From Nostoc sp. ATCC 53789 (GTDB lineage Bacteria > Cyanobacteriota > Cyanobacteriia > Cyanobacteriales > Nostocaceae), in contig NZ_CP046703.1 in the NCBI RefSeq assembly GCF_009873495.1, positions 6,290,501 to 6,354,500 on the forward strand: 64,000 nt of DNA, in the 5' to 3' direction. Positions 8,609-17,011 of the stretch are shown piece by piece (within the stretch, counting starts at the first letter, position 1; each line of letters starts with the position of its first letter). The notes under the pieces were generated by a model. It searched no databases and was not told the DNA's origin. It saw only the letters and a program-made list of their open reading frames with translations. The translations under genes and the position numbers were made by a program.

Positions 8609-11600
8609 ATGACTGTAGACCTATTATCGAAAGCAATCACAGCAATTGCTAGTATGGCGGCTACTCCTATAAAAAACAAGTTCGAGCGTAAAGAGGCTGT
8701 AATTAAATTATTAAAGAAACTGAACCTTAAGTATGAGTATCCACCTGCTGATTTCTCGGGTGTATATGTCTATACTCTTGTACAGTACGGGGTTGGAAAA
8801 CCACATGAAATTCTAGAATTATTTCGGCAGGAAGAAATTAAGCAAGCTTTCCGTGAAGCATTTGAACAGAATGACCCTTTAATATTCATCAAAAAAGGTC
8901 AAGATTTTATAGATGGGTATGCCTTGGGTGATGAAATCAAAAAACTTGGTATTGACCCGTTTCCAGAATATGCTGCTTTTGCTATGGCTTTTATTGAGGT
9001 TGCCAACAGCACACGCAAACCATCAGAAGTTTTAAGAGATCGAAAGCTTGACGCTATAAATCGAAATTTATCAGTTCTTCAAGAGCAGTTATCTAAGCTA
9101 AAAGAACCAAAGGAAATTCTACTTGAGTTAGCTATACAGTCACAAACTTATCAAAAACTTCAGCCAGCAGATGAGTCAAAGAATGAAAAAATTGCGATAT
9201 TTATATTAGCACAGCAAATGAGGGGGTGGTTTGAAACTATAGGATACAAGTTTGATAGTTATAAAGTAGAAGAAGAGAAATTTTTTGAGTGGATCATTAA
9301 TATTCCAGCACGGCGAGGATATGACCGCATCTTTGTACGTGGTGTTGAGCGTGAAGGAGGGCTAAGTGATGTTCAATCTTTACGAAAAGCTTTAGATGAG
9401 CATAAGACGAAAGAAGCTTGGCTTGTCTCTGCTCGGAGGATTAGTCCAGCAGCTCGCAATGAAGTGAAAAAGGAAGAAAATCAAGATATCTTCTGCTATA
9501 CCTTTGACGAACTACTAGATGAACAGGCTGACTTTAGCAAATACCTAGACTGGCTAGAAGCTGAGGTTAAGCGTAAGGGTATTGACAGAATGTATGTTCC
9601 TCTTGCTTGTATTAAAGAAGAATATGATCCTATTACTCAAGAAAAACTAGGGGTTAGTCGATACAACGCAGATGATGGTTGGATTGAAGGCTACATCGAT
9701 CACTGGCTAAACGATCGGGCTAAAGAGCATATCTCAATACTAGGTGAGTTTGGCACTGGCAAAACTTGGTTGACTTTGCACTATGCTTGGACTGCTCTAC
9801 AACGCTATCGTGATGCCAAAGAACGGAAAAGTGAGCGACCTCGGATTCCATTGGTTATTCCTTTACGCGACTATGCTAAAGCAGTCAGTGTTGAGTCTTT
9901 GTTTTCAGAGTTCTTTTTTCGCAAGTATGAAATTCCTATTCTTGGTTACTCTGTATTTGAGCAACTCAACCGGATGGGGAAATTACTACTCATCTTTGAT
10001 GGATTTGATGAAATGGCAGATCGGGTAGATAACCAAAAGATGATTAATAACTTCTGGGAGTTAGCTAGGGTTGTTGTACCTGGTTCTAAAGCAATTCTTA
10101 CCTGCCGAACAGAACACTTTCCAGAAGCTAAAGATGGTCGAGCTTTACTAAATGCAGAATTAGAAGCTTCTACTTCTGCTCTCACTGGTGAACCTCCACA
10201 ATTTGAGGTGCTAGAACTAGAGAAATTCAACGATGACCAAATTCGTCAGGTGCTATCATTTCGAGCAGGAGTTTCCACTGTTGAACAGATAATGGAAAAT
10301 CCCCAACTCCTAGACTTAGCCCGTCGCCCAGTGATGACTGAACTAATTCTAGAAGCTCTACCTGATATTGAAGCAGGAAATCCAGTAGATATGTCACGTA
10401 TTTATCTTTATGCTGTACGCAACAAGATGGAGCGAGATATCAAGGCAGAGCGTACTTTTACTTCATTAGCTGATAAACTCTATTTTCTATGTGAGTTGTC
10501 GTGGGAGATGCTGTCAACTGATCAGATGAGTCTTAACTACCGACTTTTCCCCGATCGGATACGCCGTCTTTTTGGTCATGCCGTACAGGAGGAAAAATAT
10601 CTAGACCACTGGCATTTTGACATGATGGGTCAGACTATGCTCATCCGTAATGCAGATGGTGACTATTCACCAGCACATCGCTCCCTTTTAGAGTTTTTTG
10701 TCGCCTACAAATTTGCTGCTGAATTAGGAGTTATAGCTCCTGACTTTACTGACTTAGCAAAAGCACAATCTCACTTAAATTATAGTGTTTCATCTGACTA
10801 TACTTGGTCATCTTATTTTCGGCGGGAATGTGATGAGAATGGCAATATTAAACCTATTTTATGTCTGCAAGAGTTTATTCCTGAAAAAATAGAATTACTA
10901 GCAGAAACTGTGGGTAAAGAAACATTAAATACAGACTTTTTTAGTAATAATCATGACAAGGTAGTAAAGATAAGACTGAATAATGCCATCTTTGAATTGA
11001 TAGGAAATATGATTTCTCCTGACAAGGAAAAGGTCAAGGCTAGATTATTGACTCTAATTACAGAAACCTGTGATAAAACTTCACAAGAAGTAGGTATAGT
11101 TGGTGGTAATGTTGCTAGCCTTTTAGTGCAATATGATCCTATTAGTATGAGAGGAAAAAATCTATCTGGTGCAAATTTAAGGTATGCAAACTTTTCTGAA
11201 TCTGATCTCACAGAATGTAATTTAGATAATGCTGATTTAAGTAATGCTAGATTTGATAGAAAATCTATAATGTTAGATGCTACCCTACGAAATAGTAACT
11301 TAAGCCATTTGAGGCTGAGAGACTTTTTCTTCGGCCATATTTCAAGAATAAATTTAAATAAAATATCTTCATTATTAACTAATTTTAATACTGATACACC
11401 AGCTATTTGTTTTTATTATCCTCATGAGGTTAATCATTCGGATAGACCAAATTTACTTTTTAAAGTTAAACAGAATGAAATAGTAGTTGCTTATGAAGAA
11501 AATAAATTATTAGAATGGAACTATATAATTAAATCAATGTACATTTTAAATTGGGAAGTTAATCAAGAAGTTCTTAATATTCTGACTGTTGAAGGTGAAG

Positions 11601-11824
11601 ATATTTATCTTGAACTAAAAACTGGTCTAAATTTACCTGTTGATGAAGCTACAAGTTGTTTAAGACCTTGGCATTATGCAGATTTTACAGGAGCGATAGG
11701 ACTTGGTGAACGTGAAATTTACATATTAAAAATATTAGGCGCTATTAGTCTACCTAATACTTCTTACAATCCCCACAATGATAAGGAGCTAAACTTCGGT
11801 TTAAGACACAATAAGGGTGAATAA
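8609..11824 (+). CDS. NACHT/STAND NTPase with pentapeptide repeats
   Basis: A 1071-residue signal-transducing P-loop NTPase. Residues 1-170 form a helical N-terminal region with no recognised family. Residues of about 195-315 look like a restriction-endonuclease-type fold without a visible ExK motif (an arrangement like IFVRGVERE replaces it). The NACHT core has Walker A GEFGTGKT at 379-386 and Walker B LLLIFDGFDE ending at about 468, followed by the usual winged-helix region (to about 700). Pentapeptide repeats of the A(D/N)Lxx type occupy about 847-910. The last 160 residues are of unknown fold. Such proteins act as oligomerising sensors, many of them in antiphage defence, but the trigger and effector here are unknown. 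It stands alone in its transcription unit. Confidence 0.82.
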   Translation: MTVDLLSKAITAIASMAATPIKNKFERKEAVIKLLKKLNLKYEYPPADFSGVYVYTLVQYGVGKPHEILELFRQEEIKQAFREAFEQNDPLIFIKKGQDFIDGYALGDEIKKLGIDPFPEYAAFAMAFIEVANSTRKPSEVLRDRKLDAINRNLSVLQEQLSKLKEPKEILLELAIQSQTYQKLQPADESKNEKIAIFILAQQMRGWFETIGYKFDSYKVEEEKFFEWIINIPARRGYDRIFVRGVEREGGLSDVQSLRKALDEHKTKEAWLVSARRISPAARNEVKKEENQDIFCYTFDELLDEQADFSKYLDWLEAEVKRKGIDRMYVPLACIKEEYDPITQEKLGVSRYNADDGWIEGYIDHWLNDRAKEHISILGEFGTGKTWLTLHYAWTALQRYRDAKERKSERPRIPLVIPLRDYAKAVSVESLFSEFFFRKYEIPILGYSVFEQLNRMGKLLLIFDGFDEMADRVDNQKMINNFWELARVVVPGSKAILTCRTEHFPEAKDGRALLNAELEASTSALTGEPPQFEVLELEKFNDDQIRQVLSFRAGVSTVEQIMENPQLLDLARRPVMTELILEALPDIEAGNPVDMSRIYLYAVRNKMERDIKAERTFTSLADKLYFLCELSWEMLSTDQMSLNYRLFPDRIRRLFGHAVQEEKYLDHWHFDMMGQTMLIRNADGDYSPAHRSLLEFFVAYKFAAELGVIAPDFTDLAKAQSHLNYSVSSDYTWSSYFRRECDENGNIKPILCLQEFIPEKIELLAETVGKETLNTDFFSNNHDKVVKIRLNNAIFELIGNMISPDKEKVKARLLTLITETCDKTSQEVGIVGGNVASLLVQYDPISMRGKNLSGANLRYANFSESDLTECNLDNADLSNARFDRKSIMLDATLRNSNLSHLRLRDFFFGHISRINLNKISSLLTNFNTDTPAICFYYPHEVNHSDRPNLLFKVKQNEIVVAYEENKLLEWNYIIKSMYILNWEVNQEVLNILTVEGEDIYLELKTGLNLPVDEATSCLRPWHYADFTGAIGLGEREIYILKILGAISLPNTSYNPHNDKELNFGLRHNKGE

Positions 11825-11902
11825 GACTTTGATGAATTGTTGTGAGTTGAAAAATCTAGGTTTATACAAACGAAGTCCAATTGTGCAGATTTACATATTA
11901 AT

Positions 11903-12132
11903 TTAACCTGAGTTCGGGATAAGAAATCCTCAAAACCATTGATTCTTCATTGTTTAGTTTGAAGCTCTGTTTTCATCTATTCTCAATAATATACTTTATT
12001 GAGAATAATTTCATTTATCAACCTTATTGACAAAATGATTGTTCTTTAATTGCTTCTCTTGTCATTTAGGTTTTTACTCAATCCTTACGGAATAAGGTTT
12101 TTAGCTGCTGACTTAACTCGAACTCAGGTTAA
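11903..12132. mobile_element. MITE-like or IS-remnant element with perfect 14-base terminal inverted repeats
   Basis: TTAACCTGAGTTCG at 11903-11916 is the exact reverse complement of CGAACTCAGGTTAA at 12119-12132. The interior has no open frame of note. The size and the ends fit a non-autonomous insertion element. Confidence 0.6.
11979..12006. repeat. perfect 11-base hairpin inside the element
   Basis: Arms ATTCTCAATAA and TTATTGAGAAT flank a six-base loop. It is AT-rich and has no T-tract on either side, so it is not a convincing terminator. Confidence 0.5.
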
Positions 12133-12148
12133 TTTATGATTAAAATTC

Positions 12149-12193
12149 AGTAAGATAACTTTTTTTAATTAGTATAAAAAAAGTTATCTTACT
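12149..12193 (-). terminator. intrinsic terminator-like hairpin overlapping the methyltransferase stop codon
   Basis: Perfect 19-base arms (12149-12167 and 12175-12193) and a seven-base loop. The stem contains runs of A and T, and its base lies in the final codon of the minus-strand methyltransferase gene, so the stop codon (12189-12191) is within the stem. Confidence 0.6.
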
Positions 12194-12848
12194 TTGTTGC
12201 TACGCCAATAATATGAGGACTGACAATCGGCAATTGTGCATCAAATCGCTCATAATTAACCCTAGAAAAACCAGCATTTTCTAAAGCAATTAAAGTTTCT
12301 CTATCTGGATGACAACCATCACCTATCACTTTCCAAATCGGACGAATTGCGCTTTGTACTTGTCGCAATACAGTTCCTTTAGGTGCAGCAACGTGTTCAA
12401 TAAATAAGAAGCGTCCACCTGGTTTGAGTACTCTTAAAATTGCCTGTAATGTATAATCTATATTCGGCACCGAACACAAAACTAAGGTACTAACAACAGT
12501 ATCTATGCTGTTATCTTCAGCATCTAACCATTCAGCATTACCAATTCTAAGGTCGATGTTTAAGCCTAGTTTTTTAGCTTGTTTTTGAAGATAGGAGTGC
12601 ATGTGAGGGTTTGGCTCGATTCCTATCCAGTGGATATCTTTAGGGTAGTAGGGTAGGTTAGGGCCTGTTCCTGGGCCGATTTCTAACACTTTACCTTGGA
12701 GATTTGCAAAAAGAGAACGTTTGCGCTCGCCGACGATATTATCATACGTGCTGCTACTTTGAGCCATCATCCAGGCAAAGAAACGTTTACCAAAGTTGGC
12801 ATAAATCTGGTTTGGTGAATCTCCAATAATTGGGTTTACAGTCATCAT
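12189..12848 (-). CDS. class I SAM-dependent methyltransferase
   Basis: A 219-residue Rossmann-fold methyltransferase. Motif I (VLEIGPGTGPN, about 52-62) binds S-adenosylmethionine. An acidic residue follows strand 2 (IGIEPN), and motifs AEWLDAEDNSIDTVVS and LKPGGRFLFIEHV are typical of the UbiE/Methyltransf_11 group. It has no membrane segment. The substrate cannot be read from the sequence; the close of the protein (PHIIGVATK) resembles the METTL7/UbiE-like small-molecule methyltransferases. ATG at 12848 is used, with GGAAG just upstream; a second ATG follows directly. Monocistronic, with a hairpin at its end. Confidence 0.8.
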   Translation of the reverse strand: MMTVNPIIGDSPNQIYANFGKRFFAWMMAQSSSTYDNIVGERKRSLFANLQGKVLEIGPGTGPNLPYYPKDIHWIGIEPNPHMHSYLQKQAKKLGLNIDLRIGNAEWLDAEDNSIDTVVSTLVLCSVPNIDYTLQAILRVLKPGGRFLFIEHVAAPKGTVLRQVQSAIRPIWKVIGDGCHPDRETLIALENAGFSRVNYERFDAQLPIVSPHIIGVATK

Positions 12849-13162
12849 CTACTTCCTAAAATTTGAGGCTATAAATTATTGCAACAAGCAACTATTTATA
12901 GTCTTAAGGTACGATAATCTATGTTTCTTGTACCTCACCCATGTGATTCACCTGATTGGGTGATTTTGATTAATATACATACGTAGCGACTTCCCGTAAC
13001 CTACCACAGAAATAGAAAAAGTGCAGAAGCAGAAGTAGAATTTGCCTATATATAGCAATCCTAAACGAATGAGCCGTCAAAACGTCCAATTATTCTCTCT
13101 GCGTTCTCTGCGCCTCTGCGGTTAATTTCTTTTTATAAATAATTTATAAATACAAAAATAGC
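12849..13162. other. intergenic region with dispersed repeat
   Basis: No gene is seen. It holds the CTCTGCG-type repeat at 13094-13129 and, next to it, the terminator of the small gene on the minus strand. The methyltransferase promoter should be near 12850-12950. Confidence 0.5.
13094..13129. repeat. CTCTGCGTTCTCTGCGCCTCTGCGG-type dispersed repeat
   Basis: A degenerate tandem of CTCTGCG units. The reverse complement occurs at 27337-27366 (upstream of the APH-kinase gene) and a variant at 57812-57845. It is common in Nostoc genomes. Confidence 0.7.
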
Positions 13163-13190
13163 AAAAAGCGTTCCAAATTGCGGAACGCTA
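13163..13190 (-). terminator. intrinsic terminator for the 86-residue gene
   Basis: Stem AGCGTTCC (13167-13174) and GGAACGCT (13182-13189) with a seven-base loop. Read on the minus strand it is followed by TTTTTGC, about 50 bases after the stop codon of the gene ending at 13243. Confidence 0.65.
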
Positions 13191-13242
13191 TCTTTTAGTA
13201 AATTCTGTTAAGGTAATATGAATTAAATGCTAGTTGATAAAA

Positions 13243-13503
13243 TTAGGCATGAAGATTTGCTTGTTCCTGTAACCAAGGATCTACAGGTTGTCCATCTTTG
13301 CGGCGTAATTCGATTTCCACTACCATCACTTCTTTTGAACCTGGAGGTGCGGGTTTTTTATGGAAAAGAATGTCATAATCTTCTGGATTATGTTTGCGTT
13401 CTTTCAACCATTCTTGTACCTTGGTTGTGGCAAAAAATGATTGCCCTTGCTCAAACATTCGCGTAATCTGCAATTGCAGTGTATAAGGATTTAGCCTACC
13501 CAT
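13243..13503 (-). CDS. conserved small protein of unknown function
   Basis: An 86-residue soluble protein. It starts with MGRLNPYTLQLQITRMFEQG and has a basic middle (WLKERKHN) and a strand-rich end (VMVVEIELRRKDGQPVDPWLQ). No membrane segment or cysteine pair. I recall no function. It looks genuine because of its balanced composition, its ATG with a purine-rich GGCGGTAG upstream, and a clear terminator after it. An overlapping plus-strand frame of similar length has none of these. Confidence 0.65.
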   Translation of the reverse strand: MGRLNPYTLQLQITRMFEQGQSFFATTKVQEWLKERKHNPEDYDILFHKKPAPPGSKEVMVVEIELRRKDGQPVDPWLQEQANLHA

Positions 13504-13567
13504 TTTCTACCGCCTTTGTTAAGTAAATTTGAGAACAAGTAATCTCTTTATCTTAGATAATCTAATG

Positions 13568-13708
13568 TTAGTGCGAAGTACGCACATCTGACACTTCACC
13601 TATAGGTGCAAATTCCAGTTTCAACACCCTAGCATCTGTAGCAACATCCGAAGGTATTTCGGTATATGGTCTAAGAAAGCCTTGATACTCCTGCAATCTG
13701 TCTTCCAT
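13568..13708 (-). CDS. possible 46-residue protein
   Basis: An ATG at 13708 opens a 46-residue frame (MEDRLQEYQGFLRPYTEIPS at the start) that ends at 13568. The composition is protein-like and acidic, but the Shine-Dalgarno is weak and I know no relatives. It may be a real small gene or the remnant of a longer one. Confidence 0.28.
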   Translation of the reverse strand: MEDRLQEYQGFLRPYTEIPSDVATDARVLKLEFAPIGEVSDVRTSH

Positions 13709-13980
13709 AGGTTAATAAATTATTATTTGTGTTGCTTTAGTTTTCGTCGTCTTGGGCAGTAGTTTGACCTTAGTAATGTTATAATAGTACTTCACAAAAA
13801 ATAATGTTAAAAACTTGACTGCACCCCAGCACTAAAGTTTTATGTACACGAAGAGACGAGGGAATAGATTAGTTAAGGATTATTCACAATTTCCCAGTAT
13901 CTCTACAACATTTCACTACTTAATTCTGTTATAGATTGGAAAGAGGCACGCCGCTTCAAAAACTGACCAACAGACTGAAA
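13709..13980. other. upstream region of the TPR gene
   Basis: AT-rich with no recognised site. An in-frame TTG at 13936 could extend the TPR protein by 15 residues. Confidence 0.35.
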
Positions 13981-16062
13981 ATGGTTGTTATGAAGAGCAA
14001 AAATCAAGCTGTTTTCGCTTTAATTGTAAAAAGTACTATTGTTTTTTTACCCTTACTATTATCCGTTGGAATTGCCAATGGGCAATCTGCACCATCACCT
14101 TCGCCAGCACTAACCCAGACTTCGGTATTGTCGAATCAGGAACGGGAAGAATTAACACGACTACGAGCAGAAAAGCGAATTCAACAGCAAGTCCAATCTG
14201 ATTTTAATAGCGCTTTTAGTCGTACAACTATTTTACTCAATGTCTGGCTAGTTATATTAAGCCTATTTCCAGTCGCAATCATTGCTTTATTTTGGCTACT
14301 GCGACGGGTGGTAATCCGTGAAATTGTTGATAGAGCGATGCAACAATTACAGGGAATGGAAAAATTACAAAATCAGCTATCCACTGTTAAGCAAGAGGCT
14401 GAAAATGTTATTCAAGATGCTAAAAAAATAAATTATGAGCTAGAACAAGAAACGGTTAGTTTACAACAAAAAATTAAAAGAGAGCAAGAAAATTTATCTA
14501 CCCTGACATCGGAACTAGATTTAGCTAAATCACAGGTATTAAGTAGATTAGAAACTCAACTCAAAAAATCTCAAGAAAATATAGAAAATTTAGAGTCTAA
14601 TTTTGCTTCTGTTTTATCTAAATTAGAGGTTGATGCTCAACAACAAAAAGATGTAGCGCTGGAAAATCTAGGAAATTTAGCATCCGTTCTGTCACAAGAA
14701 TTGTCTAATTTAAAGTTAGGTGTACAACAACAGCAACTAGCATTGGCTGATTTAGAAGGCTCAAAGTCTGAGTTCATAAGTCAACTTTCCGGATGGGAGT
14801 CTGATGCTCAAAACCAAAAAAATATAGTTTTTGAAAGTTTGGCTAAATTGCAATCAGAATTTGCCGATCAATTATCAGAATTACAGGTAGATGCTCACCA
14901 CAGAAAAGAGATTGCATTTGAGAGTTTAGGAAAATTAGATAATGAGTTGAAATCTCAGTTATCAGAACTACAGGCGGATGCTCAGGAGCAAAAAAATAAA
15001 ATTGTTGAAAGTTTATCAGCATTGCAGTTAGAGTTTGCTGAACAACTATCTGAATTACAATTAGATGCTCAAAAGCGCAAAGAGTTAATTATTGAGAATT
15101 TAGAAAAAGCTGGTTCTGAATTTAGTTCACAATTTTCAGAATTACAATGGAATGCTCAACAACAAAAAATTCTCATTTTGGAGAAGTTAGAAAGATTAGA
15201 AACTGAGTTTGTCTCTCAACTCTCTGACTTACAATTGGATGCCGAAGAAAGAAAGGATCTTATTCTTCAAGAACTAACTGAAATTACACCTGAATCTATC
15301 TTAGAGGCGGTGAATCATGAAGTTAAGGAAGAAAAAGAAATAGAGGAACAGCCACAACAACCAGAATTGACTGCTGAAGAGTATGTAAAAGAGGGAGATG
15401 AGCTGTTTTCTAAAAGGCGCTATGAAGATGCGATCGCAGCTTACAACCAAGCGGTTAAAATTCAACCTGATGAACCTGTGGCTTGGTTAAAACGAGGTCT
15501 AACTCTCGGAAGGCTGAAACGCTATAAAGATGCGATCGCATCCTACGATCGAGCTATCCAGATTCAACCAGATTACCATCAAGCTTGGTGCGATCGCGGC
15601 GTTGCTTTTGGGAAATTACAACAGCATCAGCAAGCCTTTGCTTCATTTGAGAAAGCTACACAAATCAAGCCTGATGATGCAGTCGCTTGGTTAAATTGCG
15701 GTCTTTCTCTCGTAGCATTGGAAAAATACGAAGAGGCAATAGTGTCTTTTGATAAAGCGCTGGAATTCCAACCTAATTCTCCCAAAATCTGGGATAAACG
15801 CGGTTATACCTTGGTAAGATTGGGACGCGATGATGAAGCGATCGCTAGTTTTAACAAAACTTTAGAAATTAAGCCAGATTATGCCAGTGCCTATTACAAC
15901 AAAGCAGCCTGTTACGCACTGCAAAGACAAGTTGAACTATCTCTGGAAACTCTGAAACAAGCAATTGAACTTGATCCCAGGTATAAAGAAGACGCAGCAA
16001 CTGACCTAGATTTTGATGATATTGCCGATGATGAGCGCTTTAAGCAGTTAGTTGCAGAGTGA
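13981..16062 (+). CDS. membrane-anchored coiled-coil and TPR-repeat protein
   Basis: About 693 residues from the ATG at 13981. An N-terminal hydrophobic stretch (about 12-35, ending near ANGQ) may be a signal peptide. A second segment (about 85-110, VWLVILSLFPVAIIALFWLL) should span the membrane. Residues of about 120-450 form a long coiled coil built of diverged 29-residue repeats with the core SELQxDAQxRKexI. Six TPR motifs follow (about 465-680), with the usual W-x-x-R-G and A-x-x-x-Y/F positions. The protein probably displays a TPR scaffold on a stalk from the membrane. Partners are unknown. The start is uncertain: no start has a good Shine-Dalgarno, and ATG codons at 13981 and 13990 are both possible. 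Confidence 0.75.
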   Translation: MVVMKSKNQAVFALIVKSTIVFLPLLLSVGIANGQSAPSPSPALTQTSVLSNQEREELTRLRAEKRIQQQVQSDFNSAFSRTTILLNVWLVILSLFPVAIIALFWLLRRVVIREIVDRAMQQLQGMEKLQNQLSTVKQEAENVIQDAKKINYELEQETVSLQQKIKREQENLSTLTSELDLAKSQVLSRLETQLKKSQENIENLESNFASVLSKLEVDAQQQKDVALENLGNLASVLSQELSNLKLGVQQQQLALADLEGSKSEFISQLSGWESDAQNQKNIVFESLAKLQSEFADQLSELQVDAHHRKEIAFESLGKLDNELKSQLSELQADAQEQKNKIVESLSALQLEFAEQLSELQLDAQKRKELIIENLEKAGSEFSSQFSELQWNAQQQKILILEKLERLETEFVSQLSDLQLDAEERKDLILQELTEITPESILEAVNHEVKEEKEIEEQPQQPELTAEEYVKEGDELFSKRRYEDAIAAYNQAVKIQPDEPVAWLKRGLTLGRLKRYKDAIASYDRAIQIQPDYHQAWCDRGVAFGKLQQHQQAFASFEKATQIKPDDAVAWLNCGLSLVALEKYEEAIVSFDKALEFQPNSPKIWDKRGYTLVRLGRDDEAIASFNKTLEIKPDYASAYYNKAACYALQRQVELSLETLKQAIELDPRYKEDAATDLDFDDIADDERFKQLVAE

Positions 16063-16090
16063 AAAGTTATTCGTCATTTGTCATTTGTCA

Positions 16091-16882
16091 TTAATACTTC
16101 CCCTGCTCCCCCTGCTCCCCCTGCTCCCCTACTCCCCCATCTGGCGGATTTGGTTCGCTAGACATCGCTTTGAGTTTGGATGTAAAAGAATCAGAGCGAT
16201 CGCTTTTTTCTGGGGTAAATTGCCCAATCGGGGCATGAATAGCAGCAGGCGGCAGCAGTTTTGGCTGTCGTTGAGGGTAGCTTGGTGATGGGGGAGGTGG
16301 TGAACTTTCTTGTAAAGTTTGCCTTTGGCTAACAGCAGAGGATAGCTGAAGGGTTGCCGAAGAAGCAAATTTTCCCGAAAGGGGAGATTTGAGAACAGTT
16401 TTATTGTCCCTAGCTTCCTCCTTGACTTCTTCATCTAAAGATGTCTTTTGTTCGTAACTCTTCAGTTGTAGAGTTGCAGTATTGCTTTTTTGATAGCCAT
16501 TACGAATCTTCGCAGGTGGTAGTTGAGGACTCGTGACTCTCTCTACAATGGGGTTTTTCTTGGCTAGCGGTAGGCTGGGAGCAGGCGATGAGGTTAAGCT
16601 TTGGGGAAATTTGCTACAAATCATGCGTTCAAATTCCATATTGAAATGATATGTAGCCTGATCCCGGCGCTGCCAAAATACTAAAATTTGCTGCACCGAA
16701 ACTGCTTTATAACGGCCTTGATATAGTGCCTCAATTACTGCCAGGTGTAGCCAATTCAGTGGGTATTGCGTTTGCCAACGTTCAACTAGCTCATTGGCAC
16801 TATAGCCACTGAGATCAAAACTATAATTAATTAATAAAGCGATCGCCAAGTTGGCAGAAGTATCTGGAAGTGTTGTTAACAT
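16091..16882 (-). CDS. conserved cyanobacterial protein of unknown function
   Basis: About 263 residues from the ATG at 16882 (an in-frame TTG at 16903 is less likely). The first 100 residues form a compact helical domain (LVERWQTQYPLNWLHLAVIE... QQILVFWQRRDQ). The remainder is low-complexity: Ser-, Pro- and Lys-rich, hence probably disordered. The last residues (GEQGEQGEQGKY) are encoded by a CTCCCCCTG tandem repeat, so the C-terminus is repeat-derived. I do not recognise a function. It converges on the TPR gene with a 28-base gap. Confidence 0.6.
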   Translation of the reverse strand: MLTTLPDTSANLAIALLINYSFDLSGYSANELVERWQTQYPLNWLHLAVIEALYQGRYKAVSVQQILVFWQRRDQATYHFNMEFERMICSKFPQSLTSSPAPSLPLAKKNPIVERVTSPQLPPAKIRNGYQKSNTATLQLKSYEQKTSLDEEVKEEARDNKTVLKSPLSGKFASSATLQLSSAVSQRQTLQESSPPPPSPSYPQRQPKLLPPAAIHAPIGQFTPEKSDRSDSFTSKLKAMSSEPNPPDGGVGEQGEQGEQGKY

Positions 16883-17011
16883 GGGGCTATTAGCTTTCGG
16901 CAATAGGTCTTAAGATTCTTCACCCATCGCATATTAGCCTAGCGTGCTTTTAACTACATGGTTTTTTTCCAAGAGTACAAAGCAGATAAGCAGTGTTTCC
17001 TATTCTACTTG

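Larger units (their letters stand above)
11825..12148. other. intergenic region holding an inverted-repeat-bounded element
   Basis: No gene is seen. Most of it is the 230-base element at 11903-12132 listed separately. Within that lies a perfect hairpin at 11979-12006. Confidence 0.5.
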
